DNA of 64,000 nucleotides from Fusicatenibacter saccharivorans (GCF_015557635.1 NZ_JADNOP010000001.1:97489-161488), one strand, 5' to 3'; numbered from the stretch's first letter, positions 48,270 to 58,203 are shown. Numbers and translations: made by a program. The notes: generated by a model not told the origin, from the letters alone.

Positions 48270-49637
48270 TTACTTCTGCTGCTCCATTCGCTTCAATTCC
48301 GGCAGAACCAGAATCAGCATGGTGATAAAGCAGAGACTTCCGCCGATTACGTTTGATACCGGTTCGGCAAGGAAGACACCGTCCGTTCCCATGTGGAGTA
48401 CGTACGGCATCAGATAGGTGAGCGGTACAACAATGAATACTTTTCGGAGCAGAGAGAAAAAGATCGCCTGTTTCTTTTTATTCAGAGATTTGAATACGGT
48501 CTGTCCAATGTACTGCAGATCCATGAAAATGAATGCTGCAAAGTACTGCTTCAGAGCCGGAACCGCATCTGCTGTCAGTACCGCATCCGAACTGAAAATA
48601 CCGATCAGCGCATGCGGCGCCAGAACAATCACGCTCCACATCACTGCGGTATAGCCGAGGATCATCGCACTCATGACACACATCGCCTTGCGCACGCGGG
48701 CCGGACGGCGTGCACCGTAATTATAGCTCAAAATCGGAGAAGTTCCCTCATTCATTGCATAGATCGGTGTCTCGACGAGCTGACGCACGCTCGATACAAT
48801 CGTCATAACAGAGATGTAAATATCACCGCCGGTCACAGAGAGTACGTTGTTGCAGCAGATCGTGACAAGGCTGTTGGTCAGCTGCATGATAAATCCCGCG
48901 GTACCGAGGCTGACAATATTTTTCGCATAGCCTGCACACTCAGAAATTTCATCTTTCCGCACAAAGCGCACTTTCAGTTCCGATTTTCGGGTCAGGAAAT
49001 ACAGAACGAACACTGCGGAAAGTGTCTGGGAAATCACAGTTGCAATCGCAGCCCCCTGCACACCAAAGCCAAATACAAAGATAAACAGCGGGTCAAGCAG
49101 CAGGTTTGCGACCGCTCCGATCGTGACGGAAAGCATGCCAACGGTCGAGTAGCCCTGCGCGTTGATGAACGGGTTCATGCCGGTTGCCACCATCGACGGC
49201 AAAGTTCCGATCAGATAAATCATCATATAAGGATACGCGTATACCATCGCATCTGCCGATGCACCGAACAGCGACAGCAGTGGACGGGCAAACAAAAAGC
49301 CGATCACCATCAGTATGACAGCACAGACACATACCATGGAATACGACGTATTCATAATACGTTCCGCCTTTTTTTGATCATTCTTTCCACGCTCAATCGA
49401 AAACAGCGGAGCGCCGCCGCTTCCAAACAAGTTGCTGAATGCTGTGATGATAACGATCAGCGGAAAACACAGACCGACTGCACCGAGTGCCGCCGTTCCT
49501 ACCTCCGGGATCCGCGCGATGTAGACGCGGTCTACAATATTGTACAGCAGACTCAAAATCTGAGCAACCAGCATCGGGAGCGCTGCCCCGAGGATGTTTC
49601 CGGTTACGGTTCCATGTTCGAAATCAATTCGTTTCAT
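48270..49637 (-). CDS. MATE-family efflux transporter, divergent from a LysR regulator
   Basis: Start set at ATG 49637 (MKRIDFEHGTVTGNILG) after GAGGGA; a GTG at 49664 is an alternative. About 455 aa with 12 helices. ANLLLDPLFIFVFGFGVQG and NEGTSPILSYNYGARRP are MATE markers. Head-to-head with a LysR gene, the common arrangement for regulator-controlled efflux, so it is likely induced through that regulator. Confidence 0.93.
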   Translation of the reverse strand: MKRIDFEHGTVTGNILGAALPMLVAQILSLLYNIVDRVYIARIPEVGTAALGAVGLCFPLIVIITAFSNLFGSGGAPLFSIERGKNDQKKAERIMNTSYSMVCVCAVILMVIGFLFARPLLSLFGASADAMVYAYPYMMIYLIGTLPSMVATGMNPFINAQGYSTVGMLSVTIGAVANLLLDPLFIFVFGFGVQGAAIATVISQTLSAVFVLYFLTRKSELKVRFVRKDEISECAGYAKNIVSLGTAGFIMQLTNSLVTICCNNVLSVTGGDIYISVMTIVSSVRQLVETPIYAMNEGTSPILSYNYGARRPARVRKAMCVMSAMILGYTAVMWSVIVLAPHALIGIFSSDAVLTADAVPALKQYFAAFIFMDLQYIGQTVFKSLNKKKQAIFFSLLRKVFIVVPLTYLMPYVLHMGTDGVFLAEPVSNVIGGSLCFITMLILVLPELKRMEQQK

Positions 49638-49673
49638 TTGTTCCCTCATTCCCTTCTTTTTCACTTGCTTTTC

Positions 49674-49702
49674 AGTATAGCATGGCGTATTCTATATGTA
49701 AA
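49674..49702 (-). promoter_or_regulatory. Promoter of the LysR-linked MATE gene
   Basis: Minus strand TTTACA (49697-49702), 17-bp spacer, TATACT (49674-49679) with an upstream TG. The rest of the 120-bp divergent gap is AT-rich and probably holds the LysR box. Confidence 0.7.
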
Positions 49703-49760
49703 TTATTGTTTTTATATTGAAATTAAATAATTTTTATATATTTTTTTCAGGAGGATTTTT

Positions 49761-50648
49761 ATGGAACTTCGACAACTCGAATACTTCCGCGCCATCGTGG
49801 ATGCGGGAACCATCAGCGGGGCGGCACGGGTGCTGCATATGACACAGCCGCCGTTAAGTTATCAGATCAAAATGCTGGAGGAAGAGCTTCAGGTTCCTCT
49901 TCTCATCCGCGGCACGAAGAAAATCACTCTGACCGAGGCAGGAAAAACACTGTATGAACAGGCAGGAACGCTTCTGATGTTTGCGGATCTCACCAGGCGC
50001 GAAGTCGTAAAATCCAGTCAGTCTGCGACACTCCACATCGGCATGACGCCATCCACCGTTTCACTGCTCGCCGACTATCTCCTGCGATTTTCCTGGAAAT
50101 ACCCGCACATCCATTTCGATGTCCACGAAGGTTCTACCTTTGCTTTAAAAGACCAGCTCGAAAATCACATGGTGGATCTCACCACGCTCCGCACGCCAAT
50201 CGTTTTAAATGGCTGCGAGACGAAGACCCTTTTAAAAGAGAGCATCACCGCCATGGCACTCCCTTCTCACCCGCTTTTTGCCGGGCGTGAAACCCTTTCG
50301 CTTACAGAACTTGCCGAGCAGCCGCTGATTCTGTCGAACCGCTACCGGAAATACATGCTCTCCGCTTTCGAGCAGGCAGGTCTGTTCTGCGATATCTATC
50401 TCACCTGCGAGGACGCCCGCACGGCAATGACAATGGCAGAAAAAGGCCTTGGCATCGCTCTTCTGCCGGCCTCCATGCTGAATCTTTCCCATAAATTAAA
50501 GGCCTGCACCATCACAGATGCAGACCTTACAACCGAAATCCTGCTTGCCTGGCGCAAGGGGCGCCTTCCGTCTGAACTTCGGGCTTTTCTGGAATTGTGG
50601 GATGAAAATGACTCCCTCAATAATCAAATTCATGTTCCCCAACCGTAA
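49761..50648 (+). CDS. LysR-family transcriptional regulator
   Basis: 295 aa. N-terminal winged HTH with the family signature (LEYFRAIVDAGTISGAARVLHMTQPPLSYQIKMLEEEL) and a C-terminal periplasmic-binding-like effector domain (about 90-290). SD AGGAGG. It probably controls the divergent MATE exporter and itself. Its 3' end overlaps the convergent GNAT gene by 32 bp. Confidence 0.94.
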   Translation: MELRQLEYFRAIVDAGTISGAARVLHMTQPPLSYQIKMLEEELQVPLLIRGTKKITLTEAGKTLYEQAGTLLMFADLTRREVVKSSQSATLHIGMTPSTVSLLADYLLRFSWKYPHIHFDVHEGSTFALKDQLENHMVDLTTLRTPIVLNGCETKTLLKESITAMALPSHPLFAGRETLSLTELAEQPLILSNRYRKYMLSAFEQAGLFCDIYLTCEDARTAMTMAEKGLGIALLPASMLNLSHKLKACTITDADLTTEILLAWRKGRLPSELRAFLELWDENDSLNNQIHVPQP

Positions 50649-51111
50649 TCGTCTGCGTCAGTTTTTCATTCTGATACGGTTTACGGATCTCAATTAGATT
50701 CAGAACGGTGTAACCACGCTTTCTCAAAAATTCAATCATCCTGTGGTTATTGGGATGGACATAGTTGTAAACCGTATCGTTTCCATAAGAAGCTGCAATT
50801 TCTTCTGCCTTGCCATGCAGTGCGGCAGCGACTCCCTGCCGGCGGTACTCTTCTCTGACAAAGATGGATTCCACCCACACCACCTCGCTCTCAATACGAC
50901 AGACAACATAACCTGCGTATTCGCCATGCACCGTAGCGGCAAACACTGGAAATCCTGCTAAAAGGTATTCCTTCATTTCTTCCCGTCCGTCTTCCACGTT
51001 CGGTTTTGATGCAATTCCTTTATAGGAACGCAGTTCTACTCGAAACAGCGCAACCATTTCTGCAAGGGCATCGTTTACCTGCCTGATTTCTACCAGTTCT
51101 ATTTTTTTCAT
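50617..51111 (-). CDS. GNAT-family N-acetyltransferase
   Basis: 164 aa. Acetyl-CoA motif A is VWVESIFVREEYRRQGVAAALHGKAEEIA, with the RRQGVA pyrophosphate loop. The C-terminal region VYNYVHPNNHRMIEFLRKRGY is typical of small-molecule acetyltransferases. Acceptor unknown. SD AGGAGAG. Convergent overlap with the LysR gene. Confidence 0.9.
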   Translation of the reverse strand: MKKIELVEIRQVNDALAEMVALFRVELRSYKGIASKPNVEDGREEMKEYLLAGFPVFAATVHGEYAGYVVCRIESEVVWVESIFVREEYRRQGVAAALHGKAEEIAASYGNDTVYNYVHPNNHRMIEFLRKRGYTVLNLIEIRKPYQNEKLTQTITVGEHEFDY

Positions 51112-51189
51112 GGTTTCTCTCTCCTGCCACTGTCGTTCTTTTTCCTATTTGCAATTCGTCTCGCTGCTCATATCCGTGATCGAAGTATA

Positions 51190-52413
51190 TCAGGCTTCTT
51201 TTCTCTTGCGAAACAAATATTCATCCAATTGTTTCCGAATCGTTTCCGGTATTTCTCTTGCCACCGGGCAGACCGCTGCGTTTGCGAATCTTCCGGTAAA
51301 TACTGTCAGGAAATCAATATCTTTTTGCAGCTGCTCCATCGACATCACATCTTTGACATCGTAGCGGCAGTGAATCGGGGCGACATTTCCGTTGGCAATA
51401 CGCGCAAACGAAACAGCCGGAACCCCATGATCGGCAAATGGTGTGGAATCACTGGAATAGACGCCGTTTTCTGCCGCAATTGGAAATCCAACTTCTGCAG
51501 CCATATAGCTGATGTAATGGGTAAGCTTTTCTTCTGCCGATACACAGGCGATAAATTTTCCCATATACGTTCCGATCATGTCCAGATTGATGTTCAGTAC
51601 TGTTTGTCTCAGTTCTTTTTCATGATCTCTGACATACGCTTTTGATCCTAAAAGTCCTCTTTCTTCGCTTCCGCAGAATACAAACCGAAGACCATAATTC
51701 AGCTCTTTCCCTTTCATCTGCTCCATGATTCCAAGAAGCCCTGCGCATCCGCTCATGTTGTCATATGCACCATGCGAAAGCGATGTCGTATCATAATGCG
51801 CGCTTAAAACGATCCATTCTTCTCTTTTTCCCGGCAATTCTGCAATCACATTATGGGATTCTCCATCGTATTCCTTCTGCCGGATTTCCAGACGGATCTG
51901 TTTTACTTTATTTTTCACAAGTTCTACTGCCTGTGCGGAGTGAATCATAGCGCAGAGCACTTTCTTTTCCTCTCCGACAACGGCTTCCCGAAGATCTCTC
52001 TGATCAATGTCTGTATGTGGGTAATAGCTGTTTCCATATTGGAACAGAATCGCTTTCGCGCCTGCTTTCATCAAATCCTGGTACGCAAAAAATCCGATTC
52101 CCTGCGTATCCATCAGCACAATTTTATCTTTTGCACCGGCAACGGAAACCGGATCGGTTCCCGGCATATAGTAGAGTTCGCCTTCCACGCTTCCGCTTCC
52201 GCAGCATGTGAGCGCTTTGCATGGAATTCCCATCCCGTCTGCATACAAATGTGCCTCTTCGATTTCGCCCATTGCAACGCGGAAACTTTCCAGTTCTGCC
52301 GGGACTCCTAATGTCTCGCACTGCTCCTTTAAATAATTTGCAACCTGCAATTCTTCTTTTGTGCCGCTTGCATGCACAAAATCTGTCTGGTCAAAAATAG
52401 ATTGTAATTTCAT
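51190..52413 (-). CDS. M28-family Zn-dependent aminopeptidase-like peptidase
   Basis: 407 aa. PA insert in the N-terminal half (IVLMDTQGIGFFAYQDLMKAGAKAILF), then the M28 core: WIVLSAHYDTTSLSHGAYDNMSG, FCGSEERGLLGSKAYV, FADHGVPAVSFARI. Two Zn ions are bound by His/Asp/Glu/Asp/His. No signal peptide, so cytosolic peptide breakdown is likely. SD GGGAAGG. Confidence 0.93.
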   Translation of the reverse strand: MKLQSIFDQTDFVHASGTKEELQVANYLKEQCETLGVPAELESFRVAMGEIEEAHLYADGMGIPCKALTCCGSGSVEGELYYMPGTDPVSVAGAKDKIVLMDTQGIGFFAYQDLMKAGAKAILFQYGNSYYPHTDIDQRDLREAVVGEEKKVLCAMIHSAQAVELVKNKVKQIRLEIRQKEYDGESHNVIAELPGKREEWIVLSAHYDTTSLSHGAYDNMSGCAGLLGIMEQMKGKELNYGLRFVFCGSEERGLLGSKAYVRDHEKELRQTVLNINLDMIGTYMGKFIACVSAEEKLTHYISYMAAEVGFPIAAENGVYSSDSTPFADHGVPAVSFARIANGNVAPIHCRYDVKDVMSMEQLQKDIDFLTVFTGRFANAAVCPVAREIPETIRKQLDEYLFRKRKEA

Positions 52414-52557
52414 TATATTTACCTTCCCTTTCTTCCTTTAGTCAAGCGGATATTCGCAATCCGCTTTCGCTACTTGCTCATAACCAAAATCGAAATCCCA
52501 TTTGTAAGCGCAAGCCAGATTTTCATGATTTACGCTTTTCCATGTTGCGCCCAAATA

Positions 52558-54166
52558 TCAGAGAGACTCCATCAACCCTTTGATTCCCCGTTCTTTATAG
52601 ATATCTTTATAGTATTGGACCTCATCTTTAATCAATTCATCGATCACCTGCATGCCAAGCAGTTCCACCGGCGCCTGGTCATCTGTGAGGATATAATTTC
52701 CTTTTTGATATTCTGTAAGATTTGAAGCAACTTCCTGCATCATATTTTTCAGATTTGCATTTGTAAGTTCGCCTGTATGCTTCGTCAGATTCTTTCCGAT
52801 GTCCGGATCGTCCGACGCAAAGAGTTCCCGGTTGGATGATCCCGCCACATCGACGATAACCTCGGTAGTAAAGACACTTCCAATCGTATCTGAAAGGTAC
52901 TGATTGATGTTTCCCTCTTTCGTTCCTCGCATATTCATATTTACCACCATGACGCCATCGTCCTTCAGATGCGATTTCACCAGCGCAAAGAACTCTTTCG
53001 AGGACATCTGGAATGGAATTGTGATGTCCTGATATGCATCAACCATAATCACATCATATGCTTTCTGCGAGGCGTTTAAAAACGCTCTTCCATCGTAAGT
53101 AGTCACCGGAACATCCTCTGAGAGTGAGAAATATTTCCGAGAGAGATCCGTGATCTTCTCATCAATTTCTACGCCTTCGATATTCATGTCCCCAAAATAT
53201 TTCCTGCACTGTGTGGCGTAGGTTCCCGTACCCATGCCAAGGATCAGCACATCCATCTGATCTGTCGGCTTGTCTTTGAGCATAAGCGGCGCCGCCATCG
53301 CATAATCATAGTACATTCCGGTCAGTTCATCCTGCTTCATATAGACAGACTGTACGCCAAACAGAACATTGGTAGACAATGCTACTCTCTCATCATTTTC
53401 GTACACCTGAAGATAGTTGTATACAGACTCTCCCTCATATGTCAGGTTGTTTTCCCAGAATGCGAAGGAATCGGAATAACCTGTTCCACAGCAGAACGCG
53501 AAAATAAGTACCGATGCAATCACTTTCTTTTTCCCTGCTTTTTCCATCACAAAATACACGATGGATAACGCAAGTAAAATTCCCGCAAAGATCAGAAAAG
53601 TGATCGATGTTCCAACCGCAGGGATCGTAACAAACGTCGGCACAAAGGTACCAATAATGCTGCCGATCGTATTGAATGCTCCCAGTGTTCCCACCGTTTT
53701 TCCGTTATCATCCAGATTGCTCACCGAATATTTGACCAGCGACGGAGTTACCGTACCCAGTAAAAATAACGGGAACACAAAAATTACCATACAGGCCACA
53801 AACGCAGCCAGGATCAGAAAATTGTTATTTACGGAAAAAATCAGAACCGCAGAAATGCCAACAATGATATATTTTCCGACCACGGGAATTAACGCAATCC
53901 ATAAAGCAGCTACGATGATACGTCCATAGAGCTTGTCCGGATTGGGCGACTTGTCCGCCGTTCTGCCTCCATAGATATTTCCCAGTGCCATAGCAATCAT
54001 GATGGTTCCGATGATGATCGTCCATACAATCTGTGAAGAACTAAAATACGGGGCAAGCAGCCTGCTCGCACCAAGTTCTACCGCCATCACAGACATTCCG
54101 GAAAAAAATTCTGTCAGATACAAAAATAACTTGTTTTTTTAAGATGCCACGATTTTTTCTTTCCAT
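52558..54166 (-). CDS. MFS / spermidine-synthase-like fusion protein with an N-terminal frameshift
   Basis: The intact part (54123 to 52558) has about seven helices, then a spermidine synthase-like domain (LGMGTGTYATQCRKYFG; VEIDEKITDLSRKYF; DVIMVDAYQD). No start fits this frame. A good ATG at 54166, 5 nt after AAGGAG, gives MERKNRGILK in another frame. The two join if the A7 run at 54134-54140 loses one A, giving KNKLFLYLTEFFSGMS. Real mutation, transcript slippage or assembly error are all possible. Confidence 0.85.
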
Positions 54167-54330
54167 GTCGACTCCTTTTTTATTTTATCTTTTTGCTGCC
54201 ATCATGCCGGCAAAAGAGTGAAACATACCGCAAAATGGAACGCACAGAATGCGGAAATGATTTTTCAAACGCGCTCTACTATCATACTATAGACTTCTTT
54301 GGAATTTTGCAATATATTTTTCCATGACTC

Positions 54331-55283
54331 TTAATGTCCAAACAGCCATCCCATAATTTTTTCATCCCGACAGAACAGATAACCGCCTCCGTGCTGATAA
54401 GTCACTTTCGTTCCTGCAAAGTAATTTTTCTCTTTTATATCCAGTACCAGCAAATTGTCTATTTCGGATTTTGCTAAACCCTGCTCTGCATACAGCTCAT
54501 ATAAAATCTGATACGCTTCTTTAAACGGTTCTGATCCATAATATTCATCACTTTCGCCAATCACAAAATAGACCGGTGTTTTTGCCTCTGTCACCGGTTC
54601 ATATACTCCATCCCATTTGGAGCTGCACATGAGCGCTGCAGTAAACAGTTCCGGCTTTTTTCCCAGGATCAGCGCCAGCGTTTCTCCTCCGCCGGAATAG
54701 CCGTTACTATATACTTTTCCGGATTGATCTTATAATTCTCAAGAAGATACTACGTCAGCTCGATTGCCTGATCCGCGGATGTCTCACCCCAGTCATTTAA
54801 CTGCGGTGCTACGATAATTATCTCCGAATTGTATTTTTGTGCCTCAAAACCAAAATCCTCTGTCCTGATATTTTCCCCCACACCTTGAAAGTACAGTCCC
54901 TGATAGCCGGGCAGTGTTACATATAATGCATATTCTTTTGTTCCGTCATAAGAATCCGGAATATATACATTATAATGAATATCCCCCTCCTGCTCCGAAT
55001 GCAGGACACAATCCAGGATAAATCCCCGGTATTTCTCACTTCCTATGGTAACATTTTCCACTTTTTCCGGTTCTGCTGCCCCTTCTGATGCTGCTGTTCT
55101 TTCTGTTTCTTCCAGCTCTGTCATTTCTTCTGTATCCTTTGAATCCTCTATCTGTTCAGATCCCGCTGCCGGAACATCCATATTCCTTTTTCCAGCGCTT
55201 TTAAAAAACTGTCTGGATAGCAGAAGCGATATAGCAAAAATAGCAAAGCAAACCGTAATCAGCATTATTTTTCTTTTTGTCAT
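54331..55283 (-). pseudogene. Decayed alpha/beta hydrolase (esterase-like) lipoprotein/membrane-anchored gene
   Basis: Starts normally at 55283 (MTKRKIMLITVCFAIFAISL) after AAGGAGG, with a membrane anchor and acidic linker. The frame stops at TAG 54750-54752. It resumes as YLLENYKINPEK, needs one added base near 54713, and then encodes the nucleophile motif NGYSGGGETLALIL and the remaining 99+ residues (YFVIGESDEYYGS; HGGGYLF). One nonsense and one frameshift lesion, both easily repaired, suggest recent decay. Confidence 0.85.
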
Positions 55284-55323
55284 AATGTGAATTCCTCCTT
55301 TTTTTACTATTTTTAATCATAGC

Positions 55324-55358
55324 AAAACGAGACCTCCATAAGAAGTCTCGTTTTTTTT
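55324..55358. terminator. Terminator between the Lsa-like ABC-F gene and the pseudogene
   Basis: AAAACGAGAC (55324-55333) and GTCTCGTTTT (55345-55354) pair perfectly. The longer T-run is on the plus strand, but the minus side also ends in TTTT after the ABC-F stop. Confidence 0.78.
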
Positions 55359-55388
55359 CAGTCATAACCTTTCCGTTTATTCTTCTGG

Positions 55389-56969
55389 TCAAAGCTCTAC
55401 CACTTTCGTTGCCAGCTTTTTGGCAAACCTTGCATCATGCTCCACGATCAGCATCGTTGGCTGGAACTGCGCAATCAGTTTCTCAATCTGCATCCGTGAA
55501 AATACATCAATATAATTCAGCGGTTCATCCCACAGATAGAGATACGCAGGTGTTAAAAGGCTGGCAGCAATCAATACTTTTTTCTTCTGTCCCTCGGAAA
55601 ATTCCTCCATGTTTTTTACAAACTGTTCTCTGTCCAGATCCAGGCTGCGCAACATGGAAAGGAGCATTGGCTCATCAATTTCCTGCTTTTTGGCAAATTC
55701 TTTCAGTGTTCCGGACAGATGCGAGGTATCCTGGTTGATATAGGAAATAACGAGATTTGAGGCAATCGAACAGGTACCCGTTGCCATTATATTTTCGCCG
55801 GAAAGATTTTCGCATCCGGACATCGTAATTTTCCGCTTTTCGATTCCGCCATTGGAAGAATTTTGCAGGTTCTGCGTCAGAATATACTTGATCAGGCTGG
55901 ATTTTCCACAGCCATTTTTTCCTTTCAGAAAAACACGGTCTCCTTGTTTCAGTTCAAAATTCAATCCGGTGATCACATGTTCTTTTCCATCCCGATATTT
56001 TAAGGAAAAATCCCTGCATTCGATCAGCCGTTCTTTGTAATGGGAAAGCGGCATAATCTTTAAATCTTTTACCGTTTCGATATCTTTTAACAGCCCTTCC
56101 TTTTTCTCGATCTCCCGGTCCATTCTCTCCTCGTACGCTTTGACGCGCGACTGCATTTTCTTCGTCTTTGCTCCGATATACGATCGTGTCGATATCGATC
56201 TGTCATGTTCTTTGGCTGGATCATATCCAATCTTGGTATTTTCATTTTTTTCTGCCCAGCGCGAAGAACAGTCGGCGGCTGCCTTTAGTTTTCCAATTTC
56301 TTTTACACGTTTTTCATGTTCCATTCTGGCAAAATGATCTGCTTTTTCCTTGTTTTCCCACCAGCTGGAAAAATTGCCGCTCTGTACTTCGATCGAGGCC
56401 CGGTTTAAAACCAGCACATGATCGATGCAGGCATCCAGCAGATCCCTGTCGTGGGATACCAGAATAAATCCTTTTTTTGACGCCAGATATTTTTTGATAA
56501 TCTCTCTGGCGTCCTGATCCAAATGGTTGGTGGGTTCATCGATCAGCAGAAAATCATTTTCACCGGAAAAAAGGACTGCAAGCATAACCCTGGTCCGCTC
56601 CCCAAAGCTTAACGTACCAAATGGTCTGTACAAAAGTTCTGCGTCCATATCCACTTTTTCCAATTCACAAAGAACTCTCCAGCTCTCTACTCCCGCTTTC
56701 CAGTCTTCCATCAGCTCCGCTGCTGTCCGTTCCAGATCTTTTTGTTTCACCGGATACGGAAAATAATCGAAGACAACCGATCGGGTGATCGCTCCCTGGT
56801 ATTCGTATTTTCCCAGGAGTAACTGAAGAAACGTTGTCTTTCCCTTTCCGTTTCTTCCCACAAAACCAAGCTTCCAGCTGGTGTCGATTGAAAACGATAC
56901 ATTTTCAAAGATTGTATCATAACTTCCTTCATACCCAAAGGTTAGATTACTGACATTGATCTGTGCCAT
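55389..56969 (-). CDS. Lsa-like ABC-F ribosomal protection protein
   Basis: 526 aa, two ABC domains without membrane segments: Walker A VGRNGKGKTTFLQ and LKGKNGCGKSSLIKY, signatures TLSFGERTRVMLAVLF and FSEGQKKKVLIAASLL, LLIDEPTNHLD. An interdomain arm of about 190-300 is rich in Lys/Glu. It resembles the Lsa/Vga resistance group, which displaces lincosamides, pleuromutilins and streptogramin A from the ribosome. The resistance role is inferred. SD AAGGGAG. It sits behind a long structured leader. Confidence 0.88.
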   Translation of the reverse strand: MAQINVSNLTFGYEGSYDTIFENVSFSIDTSWKLGFVGRNGKGKTTFLQLLLGKYEYQGAITRSVVFDYFPYPVKQKDLERTAAELMEDWKAGVESWRVLCELEKVDMDAELLYRPFGTLSFGERTRVMLAVLFSGENDFLLIDEPTNHLDQDAREIIKKYLASKKGFILVSHDRDLLDACIDHVLVLNRASIEVQSGNFSSWWENKEKADHFARMEHEKRVKEIGKLKAAADCSSRWAEKNENTKIGYDPAKEHDRSISTRSYIGAKTKKMQSRVKAYEERMDREIEKKEGLLKDIETVKDLKIMPLSHYKERLIECRDFSLKYRDGKEHVITGLNFELKQGDRVFLKGKNGCGKSSLIKYILTQNLQNSSNGGIEKRKITMSGCENLSGENIMATGTCSIASNLVISYINQDTSHLSGTLKEFAKKQEIDEPMLLSMLRSLDLDREQFVKNMEEFSEGQKKKVLIAASLLTPAYLYLWDEPLNYIDVFSRMQIEKLIAQFQPTMLIVEHDARFAKKLATKVVEL

Positions 56970-57347
56970 AAAAACTCCCTTCTGCCTGTTTTTCTTTTTC
57001 TCACGGCATAAAAAATTCTGCCTAGAGTATTTAAAAAGCGAGCCCGCTTTGCGTACGCAAAACAGACCCGCATCCTAAACAGACACAGCGTGCATGGCAC
57101 TGGTGTCGGAACATAACGAATCGTCTAAGTATCTAATTTAAGCGTACACAAAATAACCCGTTTCAAACAGGTCTTACCAAAATACAATTGTGTTTTCCAG
57201 CTTAAATTATTTCAGATACATTCCCTCACCTTTACACGTTCATGTTCTTTCTTTTTTCTATTCATGCTTTAAAGCGTCTTCGAAAAGCATTTTTCAAATA
57301 TGCTCTATGCATAGTTGGACAATATCACAGATTTGCTGATCTGTCAA
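56970..57347 (-). promoter_or_regulatory. ABC-F leader: promoter, paired elements and intrinsic terminator
   Basis: No gene of normal size lies in this 475-bp gap. Minus-strand promoter TTGACA (57342-57347)-17-TATTGT (57319-57324). The leader holds a short ORF, a 10-bp inverted repeat TAATTTAAGC/GCTTAAATTA (57200-57209, 57134-57143) enclosing hairpin ACCTGTTTGAAACGGGTT (57155-57172), and, close to the gene, AAAGCGGGCTCGCTTTTT (57033-57050) as a terminator. This fits antibiotic-induced attenuation. Confidence 0.6.
57212..57265 (-). CDS. Possible leader peptide of the ABC-F gene
   Basis: 17 codons: MNRKKKEHERVKVRECI, stop at 57212, just 5' of the inverted repeat. There is no good SD. A four-codon ORF (MYLK) with AAAGGTG ahead of it overlaps the end and is an alternative. 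Coding is unproven. Confidence 0.35.
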   Translation of the reverse strand: MNRKKKEHERVKVRECI

Positions 57348-57444
57348 TGCCAAACTAATTTCTCAGCATCTTTCCATTTTACATAAAAATAGTACAAGAC
57401 CTTCCAAAAATGCCAGATCTCTGGGCTGGAACATCCTTTTCCAC

Positions 57445-58116
57445 TCAGAAAAAATCCCCATGCCGGATCAAATGCCCGGGTTCAGCTACCAGAAACTGCT
57501 CATCCCATTCTCCCGACACCAGTTTTTCCAGGATTCGGTTACTTCCCTGCACATAGTCCAACGCTGCATGAATCATATCTGCATTTTTCTGCGCCTGCTC
57601 CGCATACGCAAGTTCATAACAATCATTATACCCGGTATCAATGATATCCAGAAAATAATACTGGTCAAACCACATGTGGAACAACGTTTCTTCATCTAGT
57701 CCCTGAAATTCCTTGGATGCTTTCCGATAATCTTTCAATAGTGATAACACAGAAAATTTTTCGGGCTCATCCTCATAAAGATACAGATGCCCGCTCTCCT
57801 TGCGGTTGGGGATGTACCGGTCATCTGTGGCTAAAAGCAGGGACACACAATCATCTACTCTTGGAATCACAGTCCTTACCTGTGCCCGCACCTGGTCCCA
57901 AACTCCTCCGCAAAATCCCATGGCAGCCAGAATCGTATCCGGCTTCCTTTTTCTTTTTTCCAGTTCCTGCCAGATCACCGTTTTCATAGTCGCCGGCTCT
58001 ACGTGATAGATCCGGTCAATGACTATAATCGGATAATTGGTATGCATCTTCTCCTGTGCCCGTTTCACATAACGTTCCAGCGAACTGCAAGTCAAAATGA
58101 CGGTTTCTTTTTCCAT
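57445..58116 (-). CDS. DUF1638 family protein
   Basis: 223 aa. Conserved N-terminal TVILTCSSLERYVKRAQ, AAMGFCGGVWDQ and IPRVDDCVSLLLA, and C-terminal WFDQYYFLDIIDTGYNDCYELAY match DUF1638. Such proteins occur near corrinoid methyltransferase genes in anaerobes; biochemical role unknown. The conserved Cys residues in GFCGG and DDCVS may bind metal. SD GAGG. Upstream lies an IS remnant. Confidence 0.87.
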   Translation of the reverse strand: MEKETVILTCSSLERYVKRAQEKMHTNYPIIVIDRIYHVEPATMKTVIWQELEKRKRKPDTILAAMGFCGGVWDQVRAQVRTVIPRVDDCVSLLLATDDRYIPNRKESGHLYLYEDEPEKFSVLSLLKDYRKASKEFQGLDEETLFHMWFDQYYFLDIIDTGYNDCYELAYAEQAQKNADMIHAALDYVQGSNRILEKLVSGEWDEQFLVAEPGHLIRHGDFF

Positions 58117-58203
58117 ATTCGTGCTCCTCGTACAATATATAAAAATTGATTTATCTGCGTCGTTTACCGTAAGTTTTTCTTTCTATGTTATACTACAATA
58201 GTT

